64,000 nucleotides of DNA from Dysidea avara (lineage: Eukaryota; Porifera; Demospongiae; Dictyoceratida; Dysideidae): contig NC_089280.1 in NCBI RefSeq assembly GCF_963678975.1, forward strand, positions 36,182,508 through 36,246,507, written 5' to 3'. A program made the position numbers and the translations under genes. The stretch's first letter is position 1. Each line of letters begins with the position of its first letter. Of the stretch, positions 39,000-51,002 are shown one piece after another. Under the pieces are notes generated by a model. That model saw only the letters and a program-made list of their open reading frames with translations, searched no databases and was not told the origin of the DNA.

Positions 39000-41900
39000 T
39001 CATAAACATTCTTCATCTTCAATCTCATCACTGTCAGTATCACTAGCGAATTCCTCAATTATAATATCATCCTCTTCATCTACCAAACCACTAAATATAT
39101 CTTTTGCCATCGACAGTCTCTTTTTTGTGTGTTCGAGTTGCCTTTTAAGTAGGGCTGTTTTTCCGTTTAGTACTGCCTGTATGGTATTGCTGGAGATATA
39201 CTTTCCAATCTACAAAATTATAATTCATGTACAGTGTTGGGAGTAATGCGTTACTTATGTAATGAGTTACGTAATATTATTACTTTTGTGGTAACAAAGT
39301 AATATAACGAAATACGCTATAAAAACAGGTAATATAACGCAAGTTACTTTACTTACAAATGTAACGCGTTACCTAAGTAACAAGCCTAATATTACGTTAT
39401 ATTATCACTACAAGTAATGAAGTTACTAATCTCGTTAGTTATCCTCTGAGTAACGCCTAGCCACAACAAAGTAGCGAGGCCTACTGAATGAAGTTTACTC
39501 ACCGGCTTCTTACTTATAACCAAGATTTGCATATTGTCCAACAACGCAATCATGTCACGTGATAACGTGGTAGTTTCACACGTGACAACTTAAGGCTGTG
39601 GACACAAAGTAATATAATATTTAATATTATTACAGTTACTTTATTTTATGGGTAATATGTAACTGTAACTAAATAGTTCAGTTGCAAGTAATATGTAATA
39701 TGTAACTAGTTACTTTTACAAAGTAACTTGCCCAACACTGCTCATGTATGTATCCACTCAACTGTATATACGCAATTGCTTACAATATTGTCCATCATTA
39801 GTTGGTTGTCTGCCAATGTATCTTCACTTTCACATGCTGTATGTTAATGTTAAAACATTTACACAAATTCAACAAAATACCAATAATAATTGTACAGGCG
39901 TACCAGTAATTTCTTGCTTCAAGGATTCAATTTGGCTTCTGTAAAAGGACAAAAATGAGGTCATTTCCTGCAACAGTAGCACTTCCTCCTCTTTCAGCCA
40001 ACATTTTAAATTATATTTCTCAGCAGCTTTATGTTGTAATCTAATTGCTGCACTGTTGAGACCTTTATACACATACGTGCATGTAGATTAATTATTATTA
40101 AATGAGTTTTTTACCTGATAAATGAGACCAGGGAAATTCTCCATTTAAAATGTTTTCTTCTGCTAAACTGAAATGCTCATCAGATAGCAACAATTCTTGG
40201 ACCACACAATATTTTCTTATTGCAGCATGAATTTTTGTTTTGTCGGTGGCAATACTTCTGTGTAGGCTAGAGCGTTGTTTACTGGAAGCTATATAAATTA
40301 ATATACATTATTATTGCACAAATTTCCAAGATAAATGCATTTTAATAAGGTTTATATATACCGATATATATATAATATCGCACTGACATATCCTGTTTAC
40401 ATAAAAAAAATTAAGGATTGAACAGCCAGCCAAACCACAATTGGGTGAACTTTATGGACTATATTTCATTTGGTAGAACTGTTCTTTTTGGAGTGTTTCA
40501 CCGAGGCAGCTTGAACTTACGCGGTGTAGTGTAAATATTGTATTTAACTAAGGGTACAGGAGCAAAAATTATTTAGCATTAGGATTCCTTTCTTCTTCAA
40601 TTTGCCATTCACTAATTCACATACTGGTAATATAAGTAATTTAAAAGCACATAGCAGTCTTTGTTCAACACCTTTAGTGGTGACCAAACTTTCAAGCAAT
40701 TTTTGTGCTCCCTTTAAATGGCGGCCACCCTTGAATAGTATAGTAGCCACATCACTTTTTCGGACTAGGCTAATTGTGCAGTAGCATCCAAACGCATCAC
40801 ATTGAAATTTTTCCTAATTTAGGGGTGTGGCAGTCATTTCACTAGCAAGTATTTAGCTCACAACTTGAGGGATGACGACTTCACCAGCAAAACAGCTGCC
40901 ATGCCTCTTAATTAGATTTTAACTTGTGAGTGCAACGTTGGACTTGGGCAACACCATAACTCTTGGCGCTCACTCAGCAAGTAATTTACAGTGTACCAAT
41001 ACCTAAAAAGATGAGCAAATATATAGAAGCTCCCCATTATGTACTCTTGCTTTTACATGAAATTAACATGATACCGTACTGGTTGATTTTTTAATTGCTT
41101 CCTGTCATTTCTTGATAGTCATGCAAATAACTTCAATTTCTGCTTGAATCTTCTCCACTGCATGCCTCGCAGCAACAACTTTTCCTGCTTCAACGGCTGC
41201 CTCTAACTGTGGCTGACTGGACTCAGTCACCAACTGTTCTATCAAGGTGGACTGACTATTGGTACTCTCTGTAAATTGCACTGCCTCTTCATACAAACCC
41301 TCACACCCTGCAACATGAATTAATTTGAGACAAAATACCATATACATACCAAGAAAACTTAAGGAACTGGATATGTCCCATAATGTCTGCCAGGCCCTGC
41401 TAATGTACCAATTTTTATACCTGAGCGGTGCCCTTTCTGTCACCCCCACCCTCCACCCCAGTAAGAGGTTCTCTGGTATTAATAGGTAATCACAAAACTT
41501 ATCCTGGAATGGCAGAAAGACTAAAAGGCTGCTTCTTATCCACTAGTTGCTCTGAAAGAGCATTCAGATTCAGTGAAATTTTCACATACATGCTTAACAG
41601 TGGTTGGTGGGTTAAAGCTAAACTAACATTAAACATTGTGGTGTCAATTATTTAAATCGAGAAAGTAACCGGAATATAGTTATGACATAACATATACAAT
41701 ACACACACATTAAGACTATTAAGGTTACTTTACCTACATACCCAACAGAATAGCTATCGGAGGTGTAGTAGCAGAAATGTAAGCCGACAAGTTTTTGGCA
41801 ATGGTTGCTTGTTCTTTACACATAAAATACCTCGCTGCATTGGTTAAAAGACTTCCAACAGAGGTAGCAGATGACTCCGCTGTTAATACAGTACATAGCT

Positions 41901-42039
41901 ATGACATGTATATTGCACCTTTAGCAACAGATTCCACATTAGATTTAAAAGATGCAAGCACAGTATCTGTAAGTTGCAATCCATACTCAGCTTGGATACC
42001 CTGGATTTCAGAAGTAGTTTTATCAAGCAACTCACGCGT
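39000..42039 (-). CDS. KDZ C-terminal exons
   Basis: Exons: 42039-41919 (TRELLDKTTSEIQGIQAEYG), 41879-41742 (ESSATSVGSLLTNAARYFMC), 41308-41100 (EGLYEEAVQFTESTNSQSTL, then a stop after MTIKK), 40288-40115 (QRSSLHRSIATDKTKIHAAI), 40062-39904 (GLNSAAIRLQHKAAEKYNLK) and 39209-39000 (IGKYISSNTIQAVLNGKTAL, ending EIEDEECL). They are helical and probably coiled coil, as in the C-terminal half of KDZ proteins. The phase between the last two exons does not fit; a hAT-like MITE (39232-39740) sits in that intron. Confidence 0.75.
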
Positions 42040-45000
42040 CTATGAGTGTATACAAAAACAATTAATACCATCAAAGGAGTTTGGCAATACCTTTTTCAGT
42101 TGTCTAACTAGTGAAGCTGGTAGACCTTCAATTTTGCACCTGTTCCAAAATAGCACTACAACAGTAATTTTGTCTTCCCTTCCTGTATTTCAAACACATA
42201 AATAACAAATTCACATGGAAAACATAATATATATGCACTTTATTGTAAGTTAGAGTACCTGCTGCAGCATTATTCTTGGTGGTAATTCCCACATGTGATA
42301 AATAAGAAAACAGCTGCTCCATATCTTCGCCAGCTCCTGCACCAGCACCAAGCTGCCAGCATCCACCCCACAAAATCTGTAACAAGATATGTTAACACAA
42401 ACGCAAAGTTAATGCAGAATAAATACATACTTCACAAGCCCAAGAATGTGCCTTTGCGTGCATTACAGATAAAGCAGGCTTTATACTCATGGCCTGTGAT
42501 CCAGGGAAGAGTGCTGACTTTGCTCTTGACCACCACCAATATTGGCAGATCACATCCTGCCAAATCCATTTAACACCACGGGGAGCAAACACTTCATTGT
42601 GCAGGTAATGTGAATAGCCAAAACTGCATTAGGTTTGATTGGCACATATAGCTGTAGTATGTAAACCACTCACATCTCCCCCCTAAACATGTTCACAGCT
42701 TTCTGGGCTATCACATGTCTACACCCTCCAACTACCATTCCAAGTTGGGCATTGTTTTAGAGGCAGCTTTTGCTGCTTTCCATCTTGTAGTACCACACGT
42801 TCCATATGCATCTGAATTGTAAAAGCATTTCTAGAAAGTTCATGATAACAATAAAACGTATCACACCTCTCTTTCTACATAACCAAGCCTTGCCAAGTGC
42901 TGGTCGACTAAAGAGTTTTGGGCAACAAAGTCATTCTCATAGTATGACTTGTGACTGCCTCTAAAAACAAAATTAACACAGAATGTGTATATGAAAAACA
43001 TAAAAAAACGTAAATTACCTAGGAACTTTGGAGAATTGGTACAGCTTTTTGTTTCCATCTATGTGGACTGAATGCTGTGAAGCATCACATGCTGGACAAA
43101 CAAACAATGGCTCTTTCTTTAGTTTTGAAAGTTCATAGTTGCAGTTGCGCCACTCTTGAAATGCTCTTGAAAATGAGACTGCATTAATTGTTGGGATCTA
43201 CACAAATAAACACATACAATGTACGTACATAATAATAGTATATTATGTGCATGTTCTTTAATAATGCTTAAATTTGCCATCATGGTAATCTCGGAGGCCA
43301 GCAATTTGAATTTTAAAGCCATAGATAATTTTGAAAGCTTTCATGTAGATTTTGTTTAAACTGGCACAAAGTAACTGGTTTATATGCAGAAATGCTTAAT
43401 TGCTTGACTAGACACTCAAACTATTTACTCACATGTGGTGGGGGACAAATTGCACACACACTACACACACACTACACTACACACACACACTACACTACAC
43501 ACACACAACACACTACACACACTACACACTACATACACTACACTACACACACTACACTACACACACACAACACACACAACACACTTGGAGGGAACCATCC
43601 AATGAATGATGCTCTTGTCAAGGAATCCACATTGGATCAGCAGCGGTCATGTCGCACATGTGCGCGCACACACACATCCCCACCTCCCCCCCCCCCCCCC
43701 AAAAAAAAACAACATTGTAGTAACCATGCACACGTTTCAGCCAGGCTTTGGTCAACTAAGGGACACACAAACACATAATTATGTACATGACTGCGTAAGT
43801 TTGTATCCAAAATTTCAACCTTAATTCTTAATATGGTCAGTACGCTACTGATTTCCATTTAGGAAAAACAGCCTAAAATTTCGAAACTGCACTCATTACA
43901 ACAGTCTAAAAAAATAATCATATGGTAGAGAATTTTTTGTATAAAAAAGGTTGCATAGAGTAAAAAGTAACGTTTGATTAAAGCACAGATAAACACAGTA
44001 TAAACACATAGACTTTATTACACATTTATATTTCAGAAAATTTCTACCAAAGTAATAAACATTTCACCATCACATTGTAGTTAATGCAATGATTACTTTG
44101 TAGCTATTTATGCAGTCAAATATCTAAACAAATCAAAAAAATAAAAACTCTTTTCTGCTTTCATAGCAGAAAACTGCTCTAGAGAATGCAGAAATCCAGC
44201 TGTTGATAAGCCAGGGTTGAATTCCTGCAGCAAATCAAAGAAACAAAAAACATCCATATCAAACAAATACTGAGCATATCTTTCTACACTCCCTGGCCAG
44301 AACCCATTCAAAAGCAGGTAAGCATCACATTCATCACATGATATCTTTGCATCGTCCAGCTCATATCGACCTGGTTTAACTATATATGTATGTATGTATC
44401 AATGGATGCATAACACATACTTTTCATAGTCACTACGATTCGTTTACTGTTACTCTGTTCTTTCTTTATTTTGCTACTGCCACAATGAACACAGAGCAGG
44501 AAGTACATCAGGAGTGATCTTTCTCTCTAAAATAAACATCAGCATTAGGACAAATAGTACAATGCACACATACAGTAAAAAGCATTTACGCACTAAATTA
44601 TGGAATACATACAGTAATGTATGACTAGGTATTGAAAAATCACAATTCTGGCAAATGAAACTATTCCTATGTATGTACATATGTCTGCATTATAAAACTC
44701 CTATGTATTCTGCATGCTGGAGGTATCTTAGAAAGTGTTTATACAAAGGTGCTAAAGAGATTCCAGATCTTATCAACACTGATTAAGTTGTCAGTAATGT
44801 TATTGGGTGACATAGCTGGTGGAATAAAATCAAAATACTACCCATTCCACACTTCTCTATTATGAAGGGGGTGCATCACATGAATTTCCTTGTCACACTG
44901 ACTGCAAAGATATGGAGCTCTGTGGCACTCATGACACCGTATGACAGGGTTGCCATCACAAATGGAACATTTCTTGAAAAACAAAACCAGTATGTTACAA

Positions 45001-48000
45001 TCATAAAACTTAAAACTGTCTGTCAGTTTGATAGCTAACTTGCTAACTGCTGTGTCTGTCAGTTTGATAGCTAACTTGCTAACTGCTGTGTGTGATTCTT
45101 TATGCAAATTAAGCACCCATTAATTACCAAGTTTATTTCTATAAATTTCTGCTTGCTATTATTTGTCTTCCTTCCATGCAATACACTGTACATGCAATAC
45201 ACTGTACATGCAATACACTGTACATGCCAATACAGTGTACATGCCAATACACTGTACATGCAATACACTGTACATGCAATACACTGTACATGCCAACCTT
45301 ACAGAAAAACGTGAGTAACATTCCAGCACAAACAGAAAGTAATGTATACAGTATGCAACAATAGGTACTAACACAATATGGTAACATGTTTACAGCAGGT
45401 CACTTATTACATTAATATTGTCTTGAACTTACTACTCCGCTTGGCAGTGCCATGTTAGACATGATAACTTCATACAATTCTGGACGACAGTTTTCCCAGC
45501 TTTGCTCAACCCTTTCCATCCTATCACTCCAGCTTCGTGAAGTCTGCTTTACGTGTGATGATGGTATGGAATCAAGGAGGTTACGTAAATCACTTTCCAA
45601 TTGCTGCTGGCTATGTTCTACACAAAACAGAGTCACCAACCATATACATAGGGAAACTAAATACAAAAAAGAATACATACTGCTAAATGGTAAGATGTTT
45701 GCTTTACTGTCAAAAATACAAACATATAATACTATTTACCAAGAAGATAACCTACATAATTGCTTTCCCAAAAAGGTGAACATGTGCAGACATTTATCCA
45801 CACCCATGTGAGAAAATGGTTTGACGTCAGTAAGCTTTCATGCTAGTATACTTTGTGCAAGTTTAACTTTTATGGCTTTGGTACTCCAAAAATGCTACAG
45901 ACACTTGTTGCAACACTATACATTGTTGGCCATGTACGCACAGCACTAGGAATAACTTAACACTTTACGAGTAGCTTATATAAGAGCAGCTTTTATATAA
46001 CATGAATGAGTGCTCTGCCTGATATAAACGCACGAGCCTGAGGGCCCAAAGGCAAACGTGTTTATAAAGGCAGAGCACAAGTACAAAAAACTGTTATGTA
46101 CCACTCATCTACTAGGAGAAAAGGCATTACTGTACAGCTACATTTCTTTTATAAGGTACAATGCCAATATCAATCGTGGTCTTCAGAATGGTGACGTTTC
46201 AGTGCCGTCTGGTCACGTTACAGCGCCACAATCAACTTTCATAGGTTAGGTTATAAAGAAATTAAGTGAACTGTTTCCATCTATTAGGTCACTGGTGGGG
46301 TGTCGTAGCAGTCTCAGGCTGCTGGCACTTGTGGGGTGTCGTAGCAGTCTCAGGCTGCTGGCACTTGTGTGGTGTCGTAGCAGTCTCAGGCTGCTGGCAC
46401 TTGTGTGGTGTCGTAGCAGTCTCAGGCTGCTGGCACTTGTGCAACGCTGCACAAAACTGCAGCCACTGCAATATCTGTATATTGCACTACTTTCTAATGC
46501 ACTCGCGGCAGTGCCATATACACATTATGGAACTGGTGGCACTGCCCACAGAGAGTGGTACATATATATGTACATAATAGCAACTTTACGTGCTGACTAT
46601 TGAAGTTAATTTATAGTAGTTTAACACTAGTAATTAGCATGGCAACCCAGCTGAAAGAATCTAACAGGTTAGTTTCACCAAGAGTTCATAATATATATAT
46701 TTCCTAAATATATATATTATGTACTCTTGGTTTCACAAATAATATTAAGTGTCTCGATGGTATGCAACATGTAGAATTGGCAACTGCATGACTACTATGG
46801 TGCATGACTACTATGGTGCATGACTACTATGGTGCATGACTACTATGGTACATGACTTTTAGCAATTTATGCCATGTCTGCTTTTGGTTGTAAATCAAAT
46901 TGATTAGTACGTTGCGTCATGGGCAAAAATTTGACAGTATAGGGTTGGTAGGTTGGCATATAAATAAATGTACATGTATTAATTCAGGACAAAAAACAGT
47001 GCAAAAATAGCAAATACAAGTAAGAGGTGTGGTTTTGAAAAATCGTTTGTAGCTGTTAGAGCCAGAACATAATTGCAGGTGAACAGCATTGTGGTATAGT
47101 GTTATGTGTTTAGAATTTATGTTACCTTTTTTCCACAAATGAAAATTTATTCATCTATGCAAAAAAGTGAGTTCATGAAACAATGATGTGGCCACACACC
47201 TTTTTGTCAAGGGGTAATGTACTTGAAACCATGCAAAGAAATCAGGTGCTCTCAACCACAAGTGTGTTATAATTCACACGATCAGAAATCTTTCAACACC
47301 TAGTTATACAATCTGGACACTTGTTAATGGTCCCAAACAGCGGCAGGGCACAGTCTAAGCCTGGATCACTGGAGCTCAACTTGTCCCATGCAAAGGACGG
47401 TTATCTCTGGTATTGACAGCTAGCGCTGAAAACCCTGGTAGTCATGAACAGCTGGGTACCAAAGTAGTCCTTAGCATGTAAACTGACCTGGAAATTCAGG
47501 ACACCTTATAATAATCAAGACACTTTTGCAAGGTGTCCTTAACACAGGTTTCACTGTAGGCAAGCATTGTACAGTAGGTACATCTGTGATTTTGATCAAA
47601 GTTTTGACCACCCAAAAATTTTCCTTGATCTGTGACTTCATGATAATCAATTGTGGGACTCAAAATCTTTGTGTTGACCCTTAATTGAACACATATGAAG
47701 AAGTTTGTGGACATTTGCTATACATTTGTTCCTGGCAAAAATGACAGCTGGCCACGGTATAGGTGCAGTATGTCCAATACATTTGCATTGGAAAACAATG
47801 AAAAATTACATTAATTAGTGTGTACCGCCTACCTCAAGTCTGTTTAGCAATTTTCATAGTATGATACATGTAAAGCAACTCTCTGCGAGTCTAATGATAA
47901 CAATAGAAGGAAATTTTGGCATATCAAGATGGGTCTAAACCAAGCTGGTGTACCCATACATTTTGCATTGGGTGTTTCGGGGCCACAAAATAAATGGCAC

Positions 48001-48811
48001 AATAACCTGTGACACGTGATAGATACCCTCAAAATCCCAACTAGATTTGGAAAAAGCAGTGAATGGCAATTTAAATGAGCTATAACAGAAGATAATCAGA
48101 GGAAAATTAGGTGCACTATTTTAAGGTTGAAAATCTGTTTTTTTTATGGCAAATTCAATGGCGGATTTTGGAAGGAAAGACTTGACTGGCAGTTCAATGT
48201 CTTTACACCTATTAGCCTTCTCTACACTACTGATTTAAAGAAGCAACAACATTGTGAGTATCTCTACAGGTTAGTTTGCGACAGTTACAGTCTTTCATGA
48301 TGTAGTAAAATATCTGTTTCAGCAGCGAACTTCTTCATATATGGCCATTGACCTTAAGGTTGATAATGGTCGAAATGTCTTTGTGCAGTTTACTTTAAAA
48401 TATATGATAATGCATTATCATATATTCAAGACCAATTAACACCTTCCTTGCTGAGGTGCATGTACCTTCACTTAAAATTTCATGTTGCATGTCATAAACG
48501 TCATTATGATCACATGTATATGGTGATGCTTGATCCAGCTCCATATCAAACTCACACTGTTGCTCTGTTAATGGTTTACACATATTTGGAATCGTGTTAC
48601 AGGACTGGCTGGTACTCACCATAGAGTGAAGTTTCCTGTTCGCTGGCCTGCTCTAGCCTATCAGTTTCTTGATGACTGTGTGATCTTCCAGGGTTCTTTA
48701 TGATTCTCAACCCAGTCGAGTCATAGGCATAATGGTTCCGTTGTGCGGAAGTCGAGGACGACGTTTAGGCCACACCAAGTCAAACCTTAGTTTCTGGTCA
48801 CCCTCCCGCAT
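39000..48811 (-). CDS. KDZ (Kyakuja-Dileera-Zisupton) family transposase, multi-exon
   Basis: Exons read right to left: 48811-48620, 45617-45433, 44972-44842, 44526-44421, about 44390-44148, 43197-43019, 42960-42867, about 42806-42680, 42623-42431, 42376-42259, 42182-42091, 42039-41919, 41879-41742, about 41308-41100, 40288-40115, 40062-39904, 39209-39000. The product is a KDZ DDE transposase: N-terminal HYAYDSTGLRI, a CxC cysteine cluster, CPAC...HIDGN, RWKAAKAASKTMPNL, CRHVIAQKAVNMFRGE, WQDVICQYWWWSR, ALSVMHAKAHSWACE, and GAGAGAGEDMEQLFSYLS. The likely catalytic residues are the Asp of HIDGN, the Asp of QDVICQ and the Glu of GEDMEQ. KDZ enzymes cut and paste large DNA transposons. At least four frame changes (near 48770, 44540, 42790 and 41120) make an intact protein doubtful. 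The C-terminus is acidic. Confidence 0.85.
39232..39740. mobile_element. hAT-like MITE, CAGTGTTGGG family, copy 2
   Basis: Same ends and body as 9323-9852, slightly shorter (509 versus 530 bases). Flanks TTCATGTA (39224-39231) and CTCATGTA (39741-39748) form an 8-base duplication with one mismatch. It lies in the last intron of the KDZ gene. Confidence 0.85.
42091..42960 (-). CDS. KDZ exons of the catalytic core
   Basis: Exon 42960-42867: GSHKSYYENDFVAQNSLVDQ. Exon about 42806-42680: GTTRWKAAKAASKTMPNLEW, then after a frame change GMVVGGCRHVIAQKAVNMFR. Exon 42623-42431: GYSHYLHNEVFAPRGVKWIW then QDVICQYWWWSRAKSALFPG and IKPALSVMHAKAHSWACE. Exon 42376-42259: ILWGGCWQLGAGAGAGEDME. Exon 42182-42091: EDKITVVVLFWNRCKIEGLP. 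The Asp of QDVICQYW and the Glu of GEDMEQ are the probable second and third catalytic residues. Phases fit at four of the five junctions here. Confidence 0.85.
43019..44526 (-). CDS. KDZ exons around the first catalytic aspartate
   Basis: Exon 44526-44421 reads RERSLLMYFLLCVHCGSSKI. Exon 44390-44148 reads KPGRYELDDAKISCDECDAY then LNGFWPGSVERYAQYLFDMD and FNPGLSTAGFLHSLEQFS. Exon 43197-43019 reads IPTINAVSFSRAFQEWRNCN then CPACDASQHSVHIDGNKKLY. The CPAC...DGN block is diagnostic of KDZ transposases, and its Asp is taken as the first catalytic residue. The donor at 44148 is not a good match to GTRAGT, so that edge is approximate. Confidence 0.8.
43455..43590. repeat. CACTACA / ACACAC microsatellite
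   Basis: Irregular ACACACTACACT units, the complement of the TAGTG satellite seen at 14636-17205. It is followed at 43680-43708 by C and A homopolymers. Confidence 0.9.
44842..44972 (-). CDS. KDZ exon with CxC cysteine cluster
   Basis: Acceptor TTTTTCAAG, then KCSICDGNPVIRCHECHRAP and YLCSQCDKEIHVMHPLHNRE, ending VWNG at GTAGTA. The C-x2-C, C-x2-C, C-x2-C and H...H pattern is the zinc-binding cluster known to accompany KDZ transposases (LCxxCxxxxHxxxPxH). It probably binds DNA or protein. Confidence 0.85.
45176..45297. repeat. 16-bp minisatellite
   Basis: About seven units of ATGCAATACACTGTAC, some with CCAATACAGTGTAC. It lies in a KDZ intron. A separate direct duplication of about 38 bases (GTCTGTCAGTTTGATAGCTA onward) sits at 45017-45092. 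Confidence 0.9.
46010..46078. promoter_or_regulatory. Inverted repeat, GTGCTCTGCCT hairpin
   Basis: GTGCTCTGCCTGATATAAAC and GTTTATAAAGGCAGAGCAC pair as a stem of about 22 bases with one or two mismatches around an AGCCTGAGGGCCCAAAGGCA loop. It may be a small fold-back element or a structured regulatory site in the first large KDZ intron. Confidence 0.5.
46296..46441. repeat. 36-bp minisatellite, 4 copies
   Basis: The unit begins GGTGTCGTAGCAGTCTCAGG and continues CTGCTGGCACTTGTG. At 36 bases it keeps the frame, so both strands show spurious repeated ORFs (LLALVGCRSSLR). It lies in the first KDZ intron. Confidence 0.95.
46678..46730. mobile_element. 53-bp MITE with CCAAGAGTTC ends and 5-bp TSD
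   Basis: CCAAGAGTTCATAATATATA and its near-perfect complement ending GTACTCTTGG, flanked by TTTCA on both sides (46673-46677 and 46731-46735). The ends match the 249-base element at 56845-57093, which also has a 5-base duplication. Confidence 0.7.
46795..46856. repeat. 16-bp tandem repeat, about 4 copies
   Basis: GCATGACTACTATGGT repeated head to tail, with one GTACATGAC variant at the right end. Confidence 0.9.
46860..48390. other. Intron 1 of the KDZ gene, little assigned
   Basis: Near 47315-47545 there are degenerate words (CTGGACACTTGTTAATGGTC, GGTGTCCTTAACACAGGTTT, CACTGTA) of the repeat also found at 25580-26360. I see nothing else that can be named. Confidence 0.45.
48620..48811 (-). 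CDS. KDZ transposase N-terminal exon
   Basis: The ATG at 48811 gives MREGDQKLRFDLVWPKRR; one frame over it continues TSSSTSAQRNHYAYDSTGLR and IIKNPGRSHSHQETDRLEQA to a TATG/GTGAGT donor. KRR-TSSSTSAQR-HYAYD-GLRI is the usual start of KDZ proteins. A one- or two-base frame change lies near 48770. An open stretch continues past the donor to 48395 in another frame (ending HEILSE at a GTACAT donor); whether that is exon or intron is unclear. Confidence 0.65.
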
Positions 48812-49339
48812 GGAAAACTTGGAACCCCAATTTATGAGGACTATTATTACTATTACAGGCACTTAAGTGCACGTGACTAAGGACACTGATTTTTAAACAC
48901 TGCAAAACATCGAGATACTGTAATAGGGCAGTCAGGGATTCTAATAGAGCAGTCACACTATTAGAACAGTCAGGTATTTATGCTGCACTACTAAAATGTT
49001 TCTGACTAGTTTTATTATAGCAGTCGACTTCTGTTACCAGTATAACTTTAGTACAGCATGTAGCATTAACCACTAGTATAACTAGCTCTAATGATTAGTC
49101 TAGTAACTCTTCTATAGTGGATCTTAACTTTGACTTCCCATCACTGATCACTGGCACACTTACTGGAAAGCCATGCAGTAGCTAACATTAACTGAGTTCA
49201 AACTTCAACTTTTCCATAAATAACGTTTGGTCCTAGATAGGCAAGTGGTTAAAAAATCAACTTTTCCACCTAATCACTAAAACACACTAGCCTGATGACT
49301 CAAAACTTTGACAGTTGCTTTTCTCAAGTTTATACTGAA

Positions 49340-50450
49340 TAGAAGGCTGGAAATGCATATAGTGGGCTAAGACTTCACATTTGAATGAAGAGTTTCTCAG
49401 ATATGTAAATAGTTTAAACTGGATTTCCGATTTCTTATCTGAACGCACTCAATGCGTAGTATGTGGTGGCTCCACCTCCAAACCAATTAGTGTAACTAGT
49501 GGTGTTCCTCAAGGAAGTGTATTGGGGCCATTACTCTTTTTAACATACATAAATGACATCTCTGATAACTTATCATCATCATGTTGCTTATTTGCAGATG
49601 ATTGTATTTTGTATAGAAACATCACTGATGCTGAAATCCTTCAAGAAGATCTAAACAAATTTGCTACCTGGGCAAAAACTTGGGATATGCATTTCAACAT
49701 TGATAAATGTGTGGTACGAGTTACATTAAAGCACAATCCTTTTACCACTGAATATTTTCTAGACAATCAAAAGCTCAGTTCTGCTACTAAAGCTAGGTAT
49801 TTGGGTGTTATCTTTGATAACAAACTAACATTTAATCAACACATGGATTCAGTTTGTCAGAAGGCAAATCAGACCCTGTCCTTTTTACGTAGGAATTTGT
49901 ATCAGTGTAATCGAAGAGTAAAACTTGATGCTTATAAGATATATGTCGAACTAATTTTGAACTATGCAGCAACAGTATGGTCTCCCCATACTCAATATTG
50001 TATTAACAAACTTGAAAGAATTCAAAAATGAGCAGCTCATTTTATTTTTAAAGACTACCGAAGGACAAGTAGTGTCTCACGTATGCTCAATTCTTTGGGT
50101 CTATAATCTATTTCGTACATGCATACTAAAATGAGGTTATTGATGTTATTCAAGATTGTACATAAACTAGTGGAACTCTCCTTACCCAGCTACATCTCCA
50201 ACAACAATAGATTAGGTACACAAGGAAATGAACATAAGCTTAATCTACCCCACTTCACTGTTGATTTTTACAAATTTAACTTCTTTCCTAGATCAATAAC
50301 TTTGTGGAACAGATTGAATGATTGTACACTAAATGAATCTGAACACATTTTCTGGCTATATTTTATGAACAGTAATTAGTAATCATAAGATATTGTATTT
50401 ATACTCAAATTTGTGTGTGTTTTAAAATTATATATTATACTGACATAATG
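49340..50450 (+). pseudogene. 5'-truncated LINE, reverse transcriptase fragment D
   Basis: An open stretch of 216 codons (49381-50031) covers reverse transcriptase blocks 3-7: WISDFLSERTQCVVCGGSTS, SGVPQGSVLGPLLFLTYIND, LFADDCILYRNITDAEIL and YLGVIFDNKLTFNQHMDSVC. After one stop and a frame change the C-terminal part continues to 50379 (VDFYKFNFFPRSITLWNRLN). The FADD catalytic box is intact. The copy lacks the endonuclease and the first reverse transcriptase blocks. It is in the same subfamily as 62640-63720. Confidence 0.88.
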
Positions 50451-50781
50451 AGACATAGCAAAAATATAGCTAGCTACATGTAGTGCTTAGCTATACATTG
50501 TTGTGTTCAGTTGTTTTAAAGCAGTGTAGTTAGTCATCAACATAGCAAAAACTTATAAGTATAATGTTGGCTAATAAAATTGGCTAAATTGAGCAAATGA
50601 TATTGCATCACAGTATAGATTACTGGGAGTCTATAGTCCTGAAGTCCTGACCATCTGCCCGCCCGCATCCCTTTGTTGGCTAGGGAGTGTCCAGAAACTA
50701 AGTTATGACTTGGAGTGGCCTTACGTCTTTTCCGTTGTACACTACGCCGAATCATCTTGGAACAATGGCAGAGATGCCAAC

Positions 50782-50990
50782 TATTATGTTTCTAGACACG
50801 ATCAGGAAGGATCTTAAATCAACAAACAAAGCACGCCATACATGTACAAGTTCCATGATACAACAACACGCATGCGTACACACACTCATGATCATCGATT
50901 ACAATCAGATATAAATACCATATTGATAATTACAAATCAAGTAGAAATCACAATTACAATTATAACTATAAGTTCAGTAGATACACAACA
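50782..50990 (-). repeat. 3' LTR of the gypsy element
   Basis: 209 bases, apparently identical to 55116-55324. The G-rich polypurine tract lies immediately upstream on the - strand, and the CCAAC duplication follows. Confidence 0.95.
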
Positions 50991-51002
50991 TCTCCCCCCC
51001 CA

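Noticed and set aside
40544..40750. 68-residue ORF on - (MATILFKGGRHLKGAQ...)
   Set aside because: It lies between two KDZ exons but has no KDZ similarity that I can see and no splice sites fitting the phase; treated as intron.
46246..46603. Repeated ORFs around LLALVGCRSSLR
   Set aside because: A 36-base minisatellite keeps any open frame open; both strands give ORFs and neither has a start or splice context.
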